From contig WUAI01000026.1 in NCBI GenBank assembly GCA_009827225.1, positions 1 to 46,163 of the forward strand: a DNA stretch of 46,163 nt, written 5' to 3'. The stretch is from Flavobacteriaceae bacterium (GTDB taxonomy: Bacteria > Bacteroidota > Bacteroidia > Flavobacteriales > Flavobacteriaceae). The position numbers were made by a program, and so were the translations under genes. This document shows, in pieces, positions 38,096 to 46,163 of the stretch (position 1 is its first letter; the number at the start of each line of letters is the position of its first letter). The notes beneath the pieces are model-generated. The model saw nothing but the letters and a program-made list of their open reading frames with translations, searched no databases and had not been told where the DNA came from.

Positions 38096-39256
38096 TTATT
38101 TGGCTAACCTTAATCCCGTGAATTGCCAGCGTAATTCCGGTTGAAAAAAGTTGCGATATGTTGGGCGGGTATGATTTGGCGGAGTGGCAACGGATCCTCC
38201 CCGAAGCACTTTCTGGTTCACCATAAATTTGCCATTGTACTCACCGATAGCGCCGGGTGCTTTGGCATATCCGGGATACGGCAGGTATGAACTTTCAGTC
38301 CATTCCCAACGGTCACCCCAATCAAAATAGGGTTGGGCAGCCTCCCATTCGAATTCGGTGGGCAGGCGAGCTCCTTTCCACTGCGCAAATGCAAAAGCCT
38401 CGTAATATGAAATATGGCAGACCGCAGCGCTTCTTTCAATTTTTTGGAGTCCGCTACAAGTAAAATAGTGCCAATCTCCGTCAACTTTATGCCAGTACAT
38501 AGGCGCCTGAATATTGTTTTCCTGAATCCAGGTCCATCCGTCGGCATGCCAAAGATTAAAATCGGAATAGCCACCTTGTTCTATGAACTCTATATAATCC
38601 CCATTGGACACCAGTTGGTTGGAGATTTGAAAATCATGTAAGTATACCTTGTGTCTTCCCAGCTCGTTGTCATAGCAAAACCCTGAATCGTTAAAGCCAA
38701 TTTCATAAACACCTTCGGAAATATCTATCCATTCCTGCTCTTGGTTCTGAATGGGATATTCGTTGATAGAATCCTGATATGCCGGCAGCAAAGGATTATT
38801 CCCCAAAATATATTTGATGTCACTTAAAAGCAGTTCCTGGTGTTGTTTTTCATGATGGATCCCGATAAGCAGCACCTCTTCAATTTCTTCGGAAATATCA
38901 CCGGAAAGAAACTCCTTCAGTTCATTGGTCACATAGTGCCTGTAATCGTAAACTTGTGCGACGCCCGGTCGAGAAAGATTACCCCGATCACTCCTTACAA
39001 CTCTCTTCCCTATGTTTTCGTAGTAACTGTTGAACACGAATGCAAAATCGTCATGAAAGAGACGGTAATTGGGCTTGTGTAGTTTCAGTATAAATTCTTC
39101 AAAGAACCAGGTTGTGTGTCCCAAATGCCATTTAGGAGGGGACACATTTATATCGGGCTGAACCACATAATCTTCTATTTCCAAGGGCTTGCAAATAGAT
39201 TCGGTGCGTTCTCGGGTTTCAAGGAGTAGGGATGTTAGGTTTTGAGTAGATATCAT
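38096..39256 (-). CDS. egtB: Ergothioneine biosynthesis sulfoxide synthase EgtB
   Basis: The 386-residue non-haem iron enzyme joins a thiol donor to hercynine using O2. The N-terminal DinB-like domain has three candidate iron ligands: His 47 (WHLGHTTWF), His 135 and His 139 (HHEKQHQE). The C-terminal FGE-sulfatase domain (about 175-386) contains RLPTEFEWEAA, DWGDRWEWTES, VLRGGSVATPP and FTGLRLAK. EgtB enzymes use either gamma-glutamylcysteine or cysteine. No egtA or egtC is in this window, which hints at a cysteine-type enzyme, but those genes could be elsewhere. The ATG directly follows the T-run of the preceding terminator hairpin. Confidence 0.95.
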   Translation of the reverse strand: MISTQNLTSLLLETRERTESICKPLEIEDYVVQPDINVSPPKWHLGHTTWFFEEFILKLHKPNYRLFHDDFAFVFNSYYENIGKRVVRSDRGNLSRPGVAQVYDYRHYVTNELKEFLSGDISEEIEEVLLIGIHHEKQHQELLLSDIKYILGNNPLLPAYQDSINEYPIQNQEQEWIDISEGVYEIGFNDSGFCYDNELGRHKVYLHDFQISNQLVSNGDYIEFIEQGGYSDFNLWHADGWTWIQENNIQAPMYWHKVDGDWHYFTCSGLQKIERSAAVCHISYYEAFAFAQWKGARLPTEFEWEAAQPYFDWGDRWEWTESSYLPYPGYAKAPGAIGEYNGKFMVNQKVLRGGSVATPPNHTRPTYRNFFQPELRWQFTGLRLAK

Positions 39257-39287
39257 AAAAAAGTGCCAACTTTTATGTTGACACTTT
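39257..39287 (-). terminator. Terminator of the TonB-C gene, abutting the egtB start
   Basis: On the minus strand AAAGTGTCAAC and GTTGGCACTTT pair at 10 of 11 positions around a 6-nt loop and run into T6. The next three bases are the ATG of egtB, so this hairpin is also the immediate leader of egtB. A -7-like TATATTTA lies just before it. Confidence 0.8.
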
Positions 39288-39334
39288 AAATATACAAAAT
39301 CTCCTTTGCGAGCTTGTTTATAATTTGTTAACTC

Positions 39335-39766
39335 TTATTTCCCGGTTTTAAAGGTAATAGGAACCGTGTACTTAATGGCTCGAGGTTTCCCGGCCATCAT
39401 ACCTGGTTTGGCCATTTTGGGCATTGCCAGGATATTTCTTTTGGCTTCTTCTTGTAGTAATGTACTTCCACCCGACACACTTTTAATGTCCACCAATCCC
39501 TGTTCGTTCACAAAAAATTCAACGATTACCTTGCCCTGTTCATTCTTCTTGTACGCATCCGGGGGATACCTGAAGTTTTTACCAATATGCTGGGCTAATT
39601 TCTGCTTAAAGCAGGCGTCAATTCCGGCGCCACTTTTTGATTCGCAACCCGGCCATACCGGAGCGATTTCTTTCATAGTAACTTTGTTCTTGTTCACCGT
39701 TCCCCATTCCTGCGCCATGCCGGCTGTGCTTATCACAAAGACCAAAGCGAATAACAATTTTTTCAT
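39335..39766 (-). CDS. Exported TonB C-terminal domain protein
   Basis: From MKKLLFALVFVIS (39766) it is 143 residues; the longer frame from 39817 adds 17 residues that are out of place before a signal peptide. A signal peptide (cleaved near GMAQ) is followed by a Cys pair (CESKSGAGIDAC) and a TonB C-terminal domain: YPPDAYKKNEQGKVIVEFFV, VDIKSVSGGSTLLQEEA, then a YTVPITFKTGK end. Unlike true TonB it has no membrane anchor or Pro-rich spacer, so it is a small periplasmic protein. Such stand-alone domains are frequent in Bacteroidota and their role is unclear. Confidence 0.85.
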   Translation of the reverse strand: MKKLLFALVFVISTAGMAQEWGTVNKNKVTMKEIAPVWPGCESKSGAGIDACFKQKLAQHIGKNFRYPPDAYKKNEQGKVIVEFFVNEQGLVDIKSVSGGSTLLQEEAKRNILAMPKMAKPGMMAGKPRAIKYTVPITFKTGK

Positions 39767-39776
39767 AAGTAAGTTT

Positions 39777-40601
39777 TTAAACGGCAACCACTCCTTTGAT
39801 GTGTGGATGCGGATCATAGTCGATCAGGGTAAAATCATCAAAACTGAAGCCAAATATATCCTTTACATCCGGATTTAGCAACATTTTCGGTAAGGGGCGT
39901 GGTTCTCTCGACAACTGAAGCTCAAGTTGTTCGTAGTGATTGGAGTAAATATGAGCGTCTCCAAAGGTGTGTATAAAGTCTCCTGCTTCATACCCACAAA
40001 CTTGCGCCATCATCATGGTGAACAAGGCGTAGGAAGCTATATTAAAGGGTACTCCCAGAAAAATATCCGCGCTGCGCTGGTATAGCTGACAAGAAAGCTT
40101 TCCATCCGCTACATAAAATTGAAAGAATGCATGGCACGGAGGCAACGCGGCCTTTCCATTGGCCACATTTTCTGAAAAAGGCTTGGAAGTATCGGGCAAG
40201 ACACTTGGATTCCAGGCGCTCACTAACATCCTTCGGCTGTCCGGGTTATTTTTAAGACTTCGAATGACTTCTGAAATTTGATCGATCTCATCCCCATTCC
40301 AGTTGCGCCATTGATAACCATATACCGGACCTAAGTCGCCGTTTTCATCCGCCCATTCATTCCAAATTCGTACTCCATTTTCCTGGAGGTATTTTACGTT
40401 GGTGTCTCCCTTCAGAAACCATAATAGTTCATGAACTATCGATTTAAGATGAAGTTTTTTGGTGGTGACCATGGGGAATCCTTCACTCAAATCGAAACGC
40501 ATCTGGTAACCAAAAACACTTTTGGTGCCGGTTCCTGTGCGGTCGCTCTTTTCATTTCCATGTTCTAAAACATGCTTAACAAGGTCGTGGTATTGCTTCA
40601 T
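39777..40601 (-). CDS. thyA: Thymidylate synthase
   Basis: This is 274 residues from [10 protein letters not shown] (another ATG lies two codons upstream). The enzyme makes dTMP from dUMP with methylene-tetrahydrofolate. Evidence: [33 protein letters not shown], the catalytic Cys in [33 protein letters not shown] and [13 protein letters not shown]. It is 10 bp upstream of the TonB-C gene. folA, which regenerates its cofactor, lies further along the same strand. Confidence 0.97.
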   Translation of the reverse strand: MKQYHDLVKHVLEHGNEKSDRTGTGTKSVFGYQMRFDLSEGFPMVTTKKLHLKSIVHELLWFLKGDTNVKYLQENGVRIWNEWADENGDLGPVYGYQWRNWNGDEIDQISEVIRSLKNNPDSRRMLVSAWNPSVLPDTSKPFSENVANGKAALPPCHAFFQFYVADGKLSCQLYQRSADIFLGVPFNIASYALFTMMMAQVCGYEAGDFIHTFGDAHIYSNHYEQLELQLSREPRPLPKMLLNPDVKDIFGFSFDDFTLIDYDPHPHIKGVVAV

Positions 40602-40693
40602 CTTCAAATAGGTAATAAGATGGCTAAAAATATAAAACTATCTCTTTTGAAACTAACTCGTTGGAAGCAGAATTATTATAAGTTATTAACTAT

Positions 40694-42412
40694 TTAACCA
40701 ATAATCATTCCGGCAATAGTCGCCGAAATAAGAGAAGCGATCGAACCTCCCAAAAGAGCGCGCATTCCGAATTTTGAAAGCAGCTTTCTTTGCCCGGGAG
40801 CTAAGGATCCAATCCCACCGATCTGAATACCAATCGAAGCGAAATTTGCAAATCCGCATAGCATGTATGTCGCCATGATTATGGATTTCTCATAGTTCAG
40901 ATGAAGGGCGTTGGCCGCATTTTTTAGTTCAGCGAGTTGGATATAACCTACAAACTCACTGGCAGCTAATTTAATTCCCAATAACTGTCCCATCATCATC
41001 ATGTCCTCCTGTGGGACTCCAATAAGCCACATTAAGGGACCGAAGATGGTTCCCAGAATCGCTTCCAGGGAGAGCTCGGGATAAGCTGAATTTGCCGCCA
41101 CCCAGGCGTTGAGATTGGTAACATCACCTACCCAACCAAGAATACCGTTGGCCATTGCGATAAAGGCCACGAAAACCAACAACATAGCTCCCACGTTTAC
41201 GGCAAGTCTTAAACCTTCTGTAGTACCATTTGCTATGGCATCCAAAAGATTAGTTCCAATTTTTTCAGAGGAAACTGAAACATCGGTGTTGATTTCTTCT
41301 GTCTGAGGGTACAAAATCTTAGAGATTACAATGGCACCCGGTGCAGCCATTACGGAAGCCGCCAGTAGGTGCTTCGCAAAAACCAATCGTAATTCCGGGT
41401 CATCTCCACCGAGGAAACCAATATATGCCGCTAATACCGCACCTGCCACGGTTGCCATTCCACCAATCATCACGAGTAGAATCTCCGATTTATTCATCTT
41501 TTCGAGATATGCCTTGATTAGTAAGGGTGCTTCCGTTTGCCCCAGGAAGATATTACCTGCCACACTTAAACTTTCAGCACCAGAGATCTTGAGAAGTTTT
41601 GATAACAACCATCCGAAGGCTTTCACCACTTTTTGGATGATGCCCAGATAGAACAATACAGAAGTAAGTGCCGAAAAGAAAATAATAGTAGGGAGTACCT
41701 GAAATGCAAAAATGAACCCAAAAGTATCCATGTCCACTACCAGGCCTTCAAATAGAAATTTACTACCGGCTCTTGTAAAATCGAGTATACTTATAAAGAC
41801 TTTACCTATAGCCTCGAAGATTGCCTTGATGAACGGCACTTTGAGTACCCCGATTGCAATTAGTAATTGAAATGCTAACCCGATTCCCACGGTTCTCCAG
41901 TTAATGGCCTTTCTGTTAGCACTGAATAGGTAGGAGATCAATATCAAGGTGAACATTCCCAATACTCCGCGCCAAAGACTATTCATCGTAAATCCCTGGG
42001 ACGGAATAATTTCAGCAACCTCTGCGTTGTCTTCGCTTACTGGAGTTATAGCTGTATCAGTCTCAGATGCAACAAACTTATAGCTAACATTGTTTTCGGT
42101 AAAAACCAGGGTAGAGTCGGTCGACTCGGTGATTCGATATCGCCGGATGGTATCTTTTGGTTGCTCGTAAAAGAGAACCAATAAGTTATTTTGAATCAGA
42201 TAATCCCCGGAAGCTTCTAAACTATCTTTAGCTTGTAAACTGTATTGAAACCGGCCATCGGCCAATTGGAAGATGTCATTTTCAGGGTGAATGGAAAACA
42301 GGGATTCCCCGGAACTGTTTTCTATGCGATCGAAATTCCAGTTTTGTTCAATGTTCTGTCCAAAAAAACTTCCGAAAGAGAGGAATGCGAGAAGAAGGTA
42401 GAGTTGCCTCAT
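40694..42412 (-). CDS. Concentrative nucleoside transporter (NupC/CNT family) with extra N-terminal domain
   Basis: The 572-residue product is longer than a usual CNT (about 400). An N-terminal signal (about 1-19) and a roughly 120-residue soluble beta-rich domain (WNFDRIENSSGESLFSIHPE, FQLADGRFQYSLQAKDS, then LIQNNLLVLFYEQ) resemble a small lipocalin-like barrel. The transporter follows from about residue 145: FQVLPTIIFFSALTSVLFYL, SLSVAGNIFLGQTEAPLLIK, GGMATVAGAVLAAYIGFLGG and CGFANFASIGIQIGGIG. The GQTEAPL motif is the nucleoside-binding signature. It would import nucleosides with cations. The fused periplasmic domain is the odd part. The gene starts 3 bp after the bifunctional-nuclease stop. 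Confidence 0.92.
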   Translation of the reverse strand: MRQLYLLLAFLSFGSFFGQNIEQNWNFDRIENSSGESLFSIHPENDIFQLADGRFQYSLQAKDSLEASGDYLIQNNLLVLFYEQPKDTIRRYRITESTDSTLVFTENNVSYKFVASETDTAITPVSEDNAEVAEIIPSQGFTMNSLWRGVLGMFTLILISYLFSANRKAINWRTVGIGLAFQLLIAIGVLKVPFIKAIFEAIGKVFISILDFTRAGSKFLFEGLVVDMDTFGFIFAFQVLPTIIFFSALTSVLFYLGIIQKVVKAFGWLLSKLLKISGAESLSVAGNIFLGQTEAPLLIKAYLEKMNKSEILLVMIGGMATVAGAVLAAYIGFLGGDDPELRLVFAKHLLAASVMAAPGAIVISKILYPQTEEINTDVSVSSEKIGTNLLDAIANGTTEGLRLAVNVGAMLLVFVAFIAMANGILGWVGDVTNLNAWVAANSAYPELSLEAILGTIFGPLMWLIGVPQEDMMMMGQLLGIKLAASEFVGYIQLAELKNAANALHLNYEKSIIMATYMLCGFANFASIGIQIGGIGSLAPGQRKLLSKFGMRALLGGSIASLISATIAGMIIG

Positions 42413-42415
42413 AAG

Positions 42416-43039
42416 CTATTTTCCACGTTTAGAAATTTCGTCACGAATAGCAGCGGCCTTCTCATAGTCTTCATTCACAACCGCTTGGTCGAGCATATTT
42501 TTGAGTTCTTTTAATGTGTGTTTGCTGAAATCTTCTGAATATGATCTCGATTCCTTTTCCTCCCCCATGATAAGCTCTTCGATGACGGCCTCTTCCTTTT
42601 TGGATATCTCATCTTCATTCCCGGGTGTCTTCAGGTAGATTCCGGCTTTATCCAGAATATTCTTGTAGGTAAAAATAGGTGCTTTAAAACGCAATGCCAA
42701 TGCAATGGCATCACTGGTACGAGCGTCGATGATCTCCTCTAACTGATCTTTTTCACAAATGATGCTGGAATAAAAAACACCGTCCACCAGCTTATGAATG
42801 ATCACCTGTTTGATCACGATTTCGAATCGATCCGAAAAGTTTTTGAACAGGTCATGGGTGAGGGGACGAGGAGGTTTGATCTCCTTTTCCAGGGCGATGG
42901 CAATGGATTGTGCTTCAAAGGCTCCAATTACGATGGGCAGTTTTCGTTCACCATCCTCTTCACTTAAAATTAAGGCATAGGCCCCGTTTTGTGTTTGGCT
43001 GTATGATATCCCCTTTATATTCAGTCTAACTAAGCTCAT
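42416..43039 (-). CDS. Bifunctional nuclease (BFN) domain protein with UVR motif
   Basis: The 207-residue product has a BFN domain (about 1-150): LPIVIGAFEAQSIAIALEKE, PRPLTHDLFKN and DARTSDAIALALRFKAPIFT. A C-terminal UvrB/C motif (about 170-205: LKELKNMLDQAVVNEDYEKA) follows. The family is described as having RNase and DNase activity. It lies just upstream of the nucleoside transporter (3 bp) in one operon, a common arrangement in Flavobacteria; nucleic acid turnover and nucleoside uptake is a plausible link. A terminator at 43051-43098 isolates it from etfA. Confidence 0.9.
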   Translation of the reverse strand: MSLVRLNIKGISYSQTQNGAYALILSEEDGERKLPIVIGAFEAQSIAIALEKEIKPPRPLTHDLFKNFSDRFEIVIKQVIIHKLVDGVFYSSIICEKDQLEEIIDARTSDAIALALRFKAPIFTYKNILDKAGIYLKTPGNEDEISKKEEAVIEELIMGEEKESRSYSEDFSKHTLKELKNMLDQAVVNEDYEKAAAIRDEISKRGK

Positions 43040-43050
43040 ACAATGGATTG

Positions 43051-43098
43051 AAAAAGGCCGTCTAAACAGGGTCTTTCCTTATTTAAACAGCCCTTTTT
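43051..43098 (-). terminator. Terminator of the etfBA operon
   Basis: On the minus strand GGGCTGTTTAAA pairs with TTTAGACGGCC (one bulge, two G-T pairs), with A5 before and T5 after. This is a strong intrinsic terminator between etfA and the bifunctional-nuclease gene. Confidence 0.85.
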
Positions 43099-43121
43099 AT
43101 AAGGCACAAAATAATAAAAAA

Positions 43122-44084
43122 TTATGCGTTTTGAGCTTTAAACTCTTTTAATTTTTCGGTGAGCTGAGGAACCACTTCAAAAGCATCTCCTACGATTCCG
43201 TAATCGGCTGCTTTAAAGAATGGTGCTTCCGGATCGTTGTTGATCACTACTTTCACCTTCGAAGAATTTATTCCTGCCAAGTGCTGGATTGCTCCCGAAA
43301 TTCCTATAGCAATGTATAAATTAGACGCTACAGGTTTTCCAGTCTGTCCTACGTGCTCACTATGTGGTCTCCAGCCCATATCACTTACCGGTTTGGAACA
43401 AGCAGTAGCGGCACCTAAAGTTTCGGCAAGGTCTTCAATCAACCCCCAGTTCTCAGGCCCTTTCAATCCTCTTCCTCCTGAAACCACTATTTCGGCATCT
43501 GCAATCGTTACCTTGTCGGTAGCCTTATCTACAGAAACTACTTCCACTCCTCCGGTGCTCACTTGCGGAGAGAAGCTTTCCGCACTCACAGAGGTCGGAT
43601 TTTCTTTTAAGCCGTAGGCATTTTTGGCAAGACCAATTACTTTACTTGATGTTGAAATTTCCGTATGTGCAAAAGCCTTGTTGGTAAATACTGTATGTTT
43701 CACCTGAAATGGCGAAGTGTTAACCGGTAACTCGGTGACATTAGGAACATATCCGGCGTCCAGGTTCGCGGCTACTAGCGGAGCCATAAACTTCGAATTT
43801 GCACTAGAACTAAGCACTACCACTTCTGCACCTTCATTCTTGGCAGCTTCAGCAACGGCATCGGCATAGGCACTGGCGTTAAAGGTATCCAGGGATGCGT
43901 CGTTTATTTCCAATACTTTAGAGGCGCCATATGTTCCCAGTTCTTCGCTTCCGGACGAGTTGATACTTACTGCTGTAACGCTAGTTCCCATGGCATCTGC
44001 AATTCCACGTGCGTAGGATACAGCCTCATGTGCTATCTTTTTAAATGATCCTCCTTCGGATTCTGTATATACTAATACTGACAT
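43122..44084 (-). CDS. etfA: Electron transfer flavoprotein subunit alpha
   Basis: The 320-residue FAD-binding subunit accepts electrons from acyl-CoA and other dehydrogenases with the beta subunit. Evidence: the N-terminal MSVLVYTESEGGSFKK, the FAD domain VSGGRGLKGPENWGLIEDLA, ACSKPVSDMGWRPHSEHVGQ, LYIAIGISGAIQHLAGI and VVINNDPEAPFFKAADYGIV. Length is normal. It is 10 bp behind etfB and ends before a strong terminator. Confidence 0.97.
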   Translation of the reverse strand: MSVLVYTESEGGSFKKIAHEAVSYARGIADAMGTSVTAVSINSSGSEELGTYGASKVLEINDASLDTFNASAYADAVAEAAKNEGAEVVVLSSSANSKFMAPLVAANLDAGYVPNVTELPVNTSPFQVKHTVFTNKAFAHTEISTSSKVIGLAKNAYGLKENPTSVSAESFSPQVSTGGVEVVSVDKATDKVTIADAEIVVSGGRGLKGPENWGLIEDLAETLGAATACSKPVSDMGWRPHSEHVGQTGKPVASNLYIAIGISGAIQHLAGINSSKVKVVINNDPEAPFFKAADYGIVGDAFEVVPQLTEKLKEFKAQNA

Positions 44085-44094
44085 ATTTCTTCTT

Positions 44095-44835
44095 TTAAAT
44101 AGCTTTTGCTTCGTTGTGTAATAAGTTGATCAGGTCGTCTACGTTGTCCACCAGTTTTACTGCACCTCTTGGAGCAGGCTTTTCAAACTGGGTGGCCTGG
44201 GTTTCCGGTTGTGCATCCACAGGTTCTTTCACATGAAGCGGTTTACTTCTGGCTTGCATAATTCCTCTCATGTTTGGGATACGAAGGTCGCTTTCTTCGA
44301 CCAACCCTTTTTGTCCACCAATAACCAGTGGTAAACTGGTTGTAAGAGTTTCTTTACCACCATCGATTTCTCGTACGGCAGTCGCATTCGTACCATCAAT
44401 TTCAAGACTGATGCAGGTATTTACAAAATTGGCTCCGGTCATCTTCGCAAGCATTCCTGGGACCATTCCCCCGTTATAATCGATGGATTCTCTACCGCCG
44501 ATCACCAAATCATAACCACCTTCAGAAACAATGGCTGCCAATTGCTTAGCGACAGAGTAGCCATCTGTAGCGGGAGTATTTACCCGAATGGCTTCATCAG
44601 CACCAATGGCCAGCGCTTTTCGCAATGTGGGCTCGGTTTCGGGACCTCCTACGTTTGCAACGTGAACCACAGCGCCTTGTTTTTCTTTAAACCACATGGC
44701 TCGTGTTAATCCGAATTCATCGTTTGGATTAATTACGAATTGTACTCCGTTAGTGTCGAATTTGGTGTCTCCTTCCGTAAAATTGATCTTGGAAGTAGTG
44801 TCTGGTACATGACTGATACACACTAAAATCTTCAT
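44095..44835 (-). CDS. etfB: Electron transfer flavoprotein subunit beta
   Basis: The 246-residue partner of EtfA has MKILVCISHVPDTTSKINF, the nucleotide-binding stretch GYDLVIGGRESIDYNGGMVP and SLPLVIGGQKGLVEESDLRI. The EtfAB heterodimer carries electrons from fatty acid and amino acid oxidation towards the quinone pool. A Bacteroidota-type -7 element precedes it, so it is the first gene of etfBA. Confidence 0.97.
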   Translation of the reverse strand: MKILVCISHVPDTTSKINFTEGDTKFDTNGVQFVINPNDEFGLTRAMWFKEKQGAVVHVANVGGPETEPTLRKALAIGADEAIRVNTPATDGYSVAKQLAAIVSEGGYDLVIGGRESIDYNGGMVPGMLAKMTGANFVNTCISLEIDGTNATAVREIDGGKETLTTSLPLVIGGQKGLVEESDLRIPNMRGIMQARSKPLHVKEPVDAQPETQATQFEKPAPRGAVKLVDNVDDLINLLHNEAKAI

Positions 44836-44872
44836 ATAAATTTTGTTGTTTTATCGTTAATTTTTCGGGTGA

Positions 44873-44880
44873 CGAAGATA
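44873..44880 (-). promoter_or_regulatory. -7 promoter element of etfBA
   Basis: The minus-strand sequence TATCTTCG matches TAnnTTTG at all but one defined position and lies about 40 bp before the etfB start. Between etfB and the divergent gene (44836-45018) I see nothing else but AT-rich sequence. Confidence 0.4.
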
Positions 44881-45018
44881 CAATTATATTCTTTAAAATC
44901 CTATGCATGCATAATAAAATTTTAATTTTTTTGATGAATTCTCATTCTGTTATGAATCCTTAAAATTCAGTTTCTTACACACATTTTTTGTAAATTGAAT
45001 GAGTTAGGCAATAAATTT

Positions 45019-46163
45019 ATGCGAACGTTTTCGGCACTTATTTTTGGATTAATATTCGTACAAGCGACTCAGAGTCAATCAAAGGATATAGACTCCTTCG
45101 AAATTGCCAGGTTGGATACGATAATTCTCAAAGCAAATTCCTATTACGAGACCAACCTTGATAGCGCTCTTTACATACTAGACGGTATTAAAAATGATGT
45201 TGATGCGACAGGCGATGTGCATCTAAAATCGAGGACTATTTTGACTCGCTCAAAAATGCTGATGCGGAAAAAGGAATATGCTTCTATTATTGAATTATTG
45301 CAGTTTAATTTAAATGCATCGCATGAGCTTTCTCCTCTGTCTATGGCAAAAACGTATCGGGACCTGGGAAATTCTTATCGGATGCAAGTGATTCCGGATA
45401 GTGCCGTCATTAATTTAACCAGGGCACTTAAATTGGCTAATGAGGCGATGAACACACGTACAATATCGCTATGCTATCTTGATCTTGGTCTTGTTTATTA
45501 TGAAAGTGGAGAGAAGGAGTTAGGAGACGACTTCTTTGAAAAGTCCATGAAATATTCCGAGAATTCGGAGATAATGAAATCACATAAAAAATTTATCACG
45601 GATAATGAAAACAGACCGGTCCCGATGGACCTTACTATCGAAATGGCAATGGATATCGTTAGAATAGCAAAAAAAGAGAACAATATTAACTTATTAGCCG
45701 TAGCCTATTCGGATGTAAGGAATCACTACTTTCGAATTGGGGAATATGATAAGTCCCTCGAATTCGCAGATAAGGAACTGGAAGTGCGTTCCCAATTAAA
45801 ATTCGACGCAACCATACCACTTACGCGATATGATATTGCCACTATTCATGCTCGTAAACAAAATTGGAATACCGCCATACGATTTTATCAAATGGCAGAG
45901 GAAAGGGCTACGGATACGTTAAAATTAAGTATTTACCAAGGAATGAAGGAAGCCTATTCAGCGCTAGGAAATACTTCCGCTAGTTTGTCTTCATTGGAAA
46001 AATATATAGAAGTCAAAGATTCGGTTGCACAGCTAAATATTCGAACTTCCATCGCCGAACTAGCCACAAAATACCAAACCGAACTCAAAGAAGAACAGAT
46101 CAAGACACTAAATGCCGAAAGTGAGTTGCAGTCCGCTCAAATAAGTCGGCAGCGAACCACGAT
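45019..46163 (+). CDS. TPR-containing sensor/regulator, N-terminal part (3' end outside window)
   Basis: An open frame runs from ATG 45019 to the window end (381 codons visible). The product has a signal peptide (MRTFSALIFGLIFVQATQS), at least five TPR-like units (for example TYRDLGNSYRMQVIPDSAVI, LCYLDLGLVYYESGEKELGD and YSDVRNHYFRIGEYDKSLEF), then a helix beginning ELATKYQTELKEEQIKTLNA. In Bacteroidota that last helix usually leads into a membrane segment followed by a histidine kinase, LuxR-type or LytTR domain. The output domain is beyond the window, so the class cannot be given. It is divergent from etfB. Confidence 0.8.
   Translation, partial: MRTFSALIFGLIFVQATQSQSKDIDSFEIARLDTIILKANSYYETNLDSALYILDGIKNDVDATGDVHLKSRTILTRSKMLMRKKEYASIIELLQFNLNASHELSPLSMAKTYRDLGNSYRMQVIPDSAVINLTRALKLANEAMNTRTISLCYLDLGLVYYESGEKELGDDFFEKSMKYSENSEIMKSHKKFITDNENRPVPMDLTIEMAMDIVRIAKKENNINLLAVAYSDVRNHYFRIGEYDKSLEFADKELEVRSQLKFDATIPLTRYDIATIHARKQNWNTAIRFYQMAEERATDTLKLSIYQGMKEAYSALGNTSASLSSLEKYIEVKDSVAQLNIRTSIAELATKYQTELKEEQIKTLNAESELQSAQISRQRTT

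Noticed and set aside
39366-39878. 170-codon plus-strand frame
   Set aside because: It is antisense to the TonB-C and thyA genes, both of which have clear family motifs.
1-46163. Prophage or integrated element carrying the S24 regulator
   Set aside because: I saw no integrase, structural phage genes or attachment repeats; the S24 gene is surrounded by ordinary chromosomal genes.

Overview
The window reads as chromosomal DNA of a marine-type member of the Flavobacteriaceae (Bacteroidota). The basis is a type IX secretion system (T9SS) type B sorting domain on a giant secreted protein, PorP/SprF and PorE-like partners, a 2TM-domain protein, TAnnTTTG-like promoters, few Shine-Dalgarno sites, TPR-rich regulators, and a gene order (etfB-etfA, bifunctional nuclease, nucleoside transporter, thyA, folA, fabD) that I associate with this family. 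Genus is not determined. Both ends cut through genes.

Left end (1-7.6 kb): the C-terminal tip of an RHS-repeat protein with a lipoprotein gene 3 bp behind it, then a tightly coupled seven-gene operon for a type II secretion/type IV pilus-like assembly (two lipoproteins, a GspC/PilP-like protein, a large membrane-anchored protein, two pseudopilins, GspF). No ATPase or secretin gene is in view. A terminator-like hairpin lies directly over the first start codon of this operon.

7.4-9.5 kb: a repeat-bearing gap, tRNA-Gly(GCC) and tRNA-Leu(TAA), a tiny lipoprotein overlapping a membrane protein, another small membrane protein, and a 432-bp AT-rich control region with several inverted and direct repeats.

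9.5-20.3 kb: a T9SS substrate locus. A 2589-residue secreted protein carries about 47 calcium-type DCDGDG repeats, organised as 123-bp units within an exact 492-bp higher-order period, followed by a PorP/SprF protein and a PorE-like TPR/propeller/OmpA protein.

20.3-27 kb: an acidic lipoprotein, a HTH-S24 repressor-like regulator with paired operator-like sites, a DUF2461 protein, kdtA (lipid A Kdo transfer), and a degT-galE-amidohydrolase operon for nucleotide-sugar and surface-glycan chemistry.

27-32.9 kb: the most thought-provoking block. A membrane-tethered, apparently exported TPR-CHAT protease and a small lipoprotein are divergent from a sigma-70-family factor and its TPR/transmembrane anti-sigma-like partner, with a short AraC-type regulator converging on them. 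The layout resembles the protease/anti-sigma/sigma logic of CRISPR type III-E Craspase, but with no CRISPR parts.

33-45 kb: core metabolism on the minus strand: fabD, fructosamine kinase-like, folA, 2TM protein; egtB-egtD-DUF427 for ergothioneine, facing a class V aminotransferase; a TonB-C protein, thyA, a CNT nucleoside transporter with an extra N-terminal domain, a bifunctional nuclease, and etfA/etfB. The window ends inside a TPR sensor/regulator gene.
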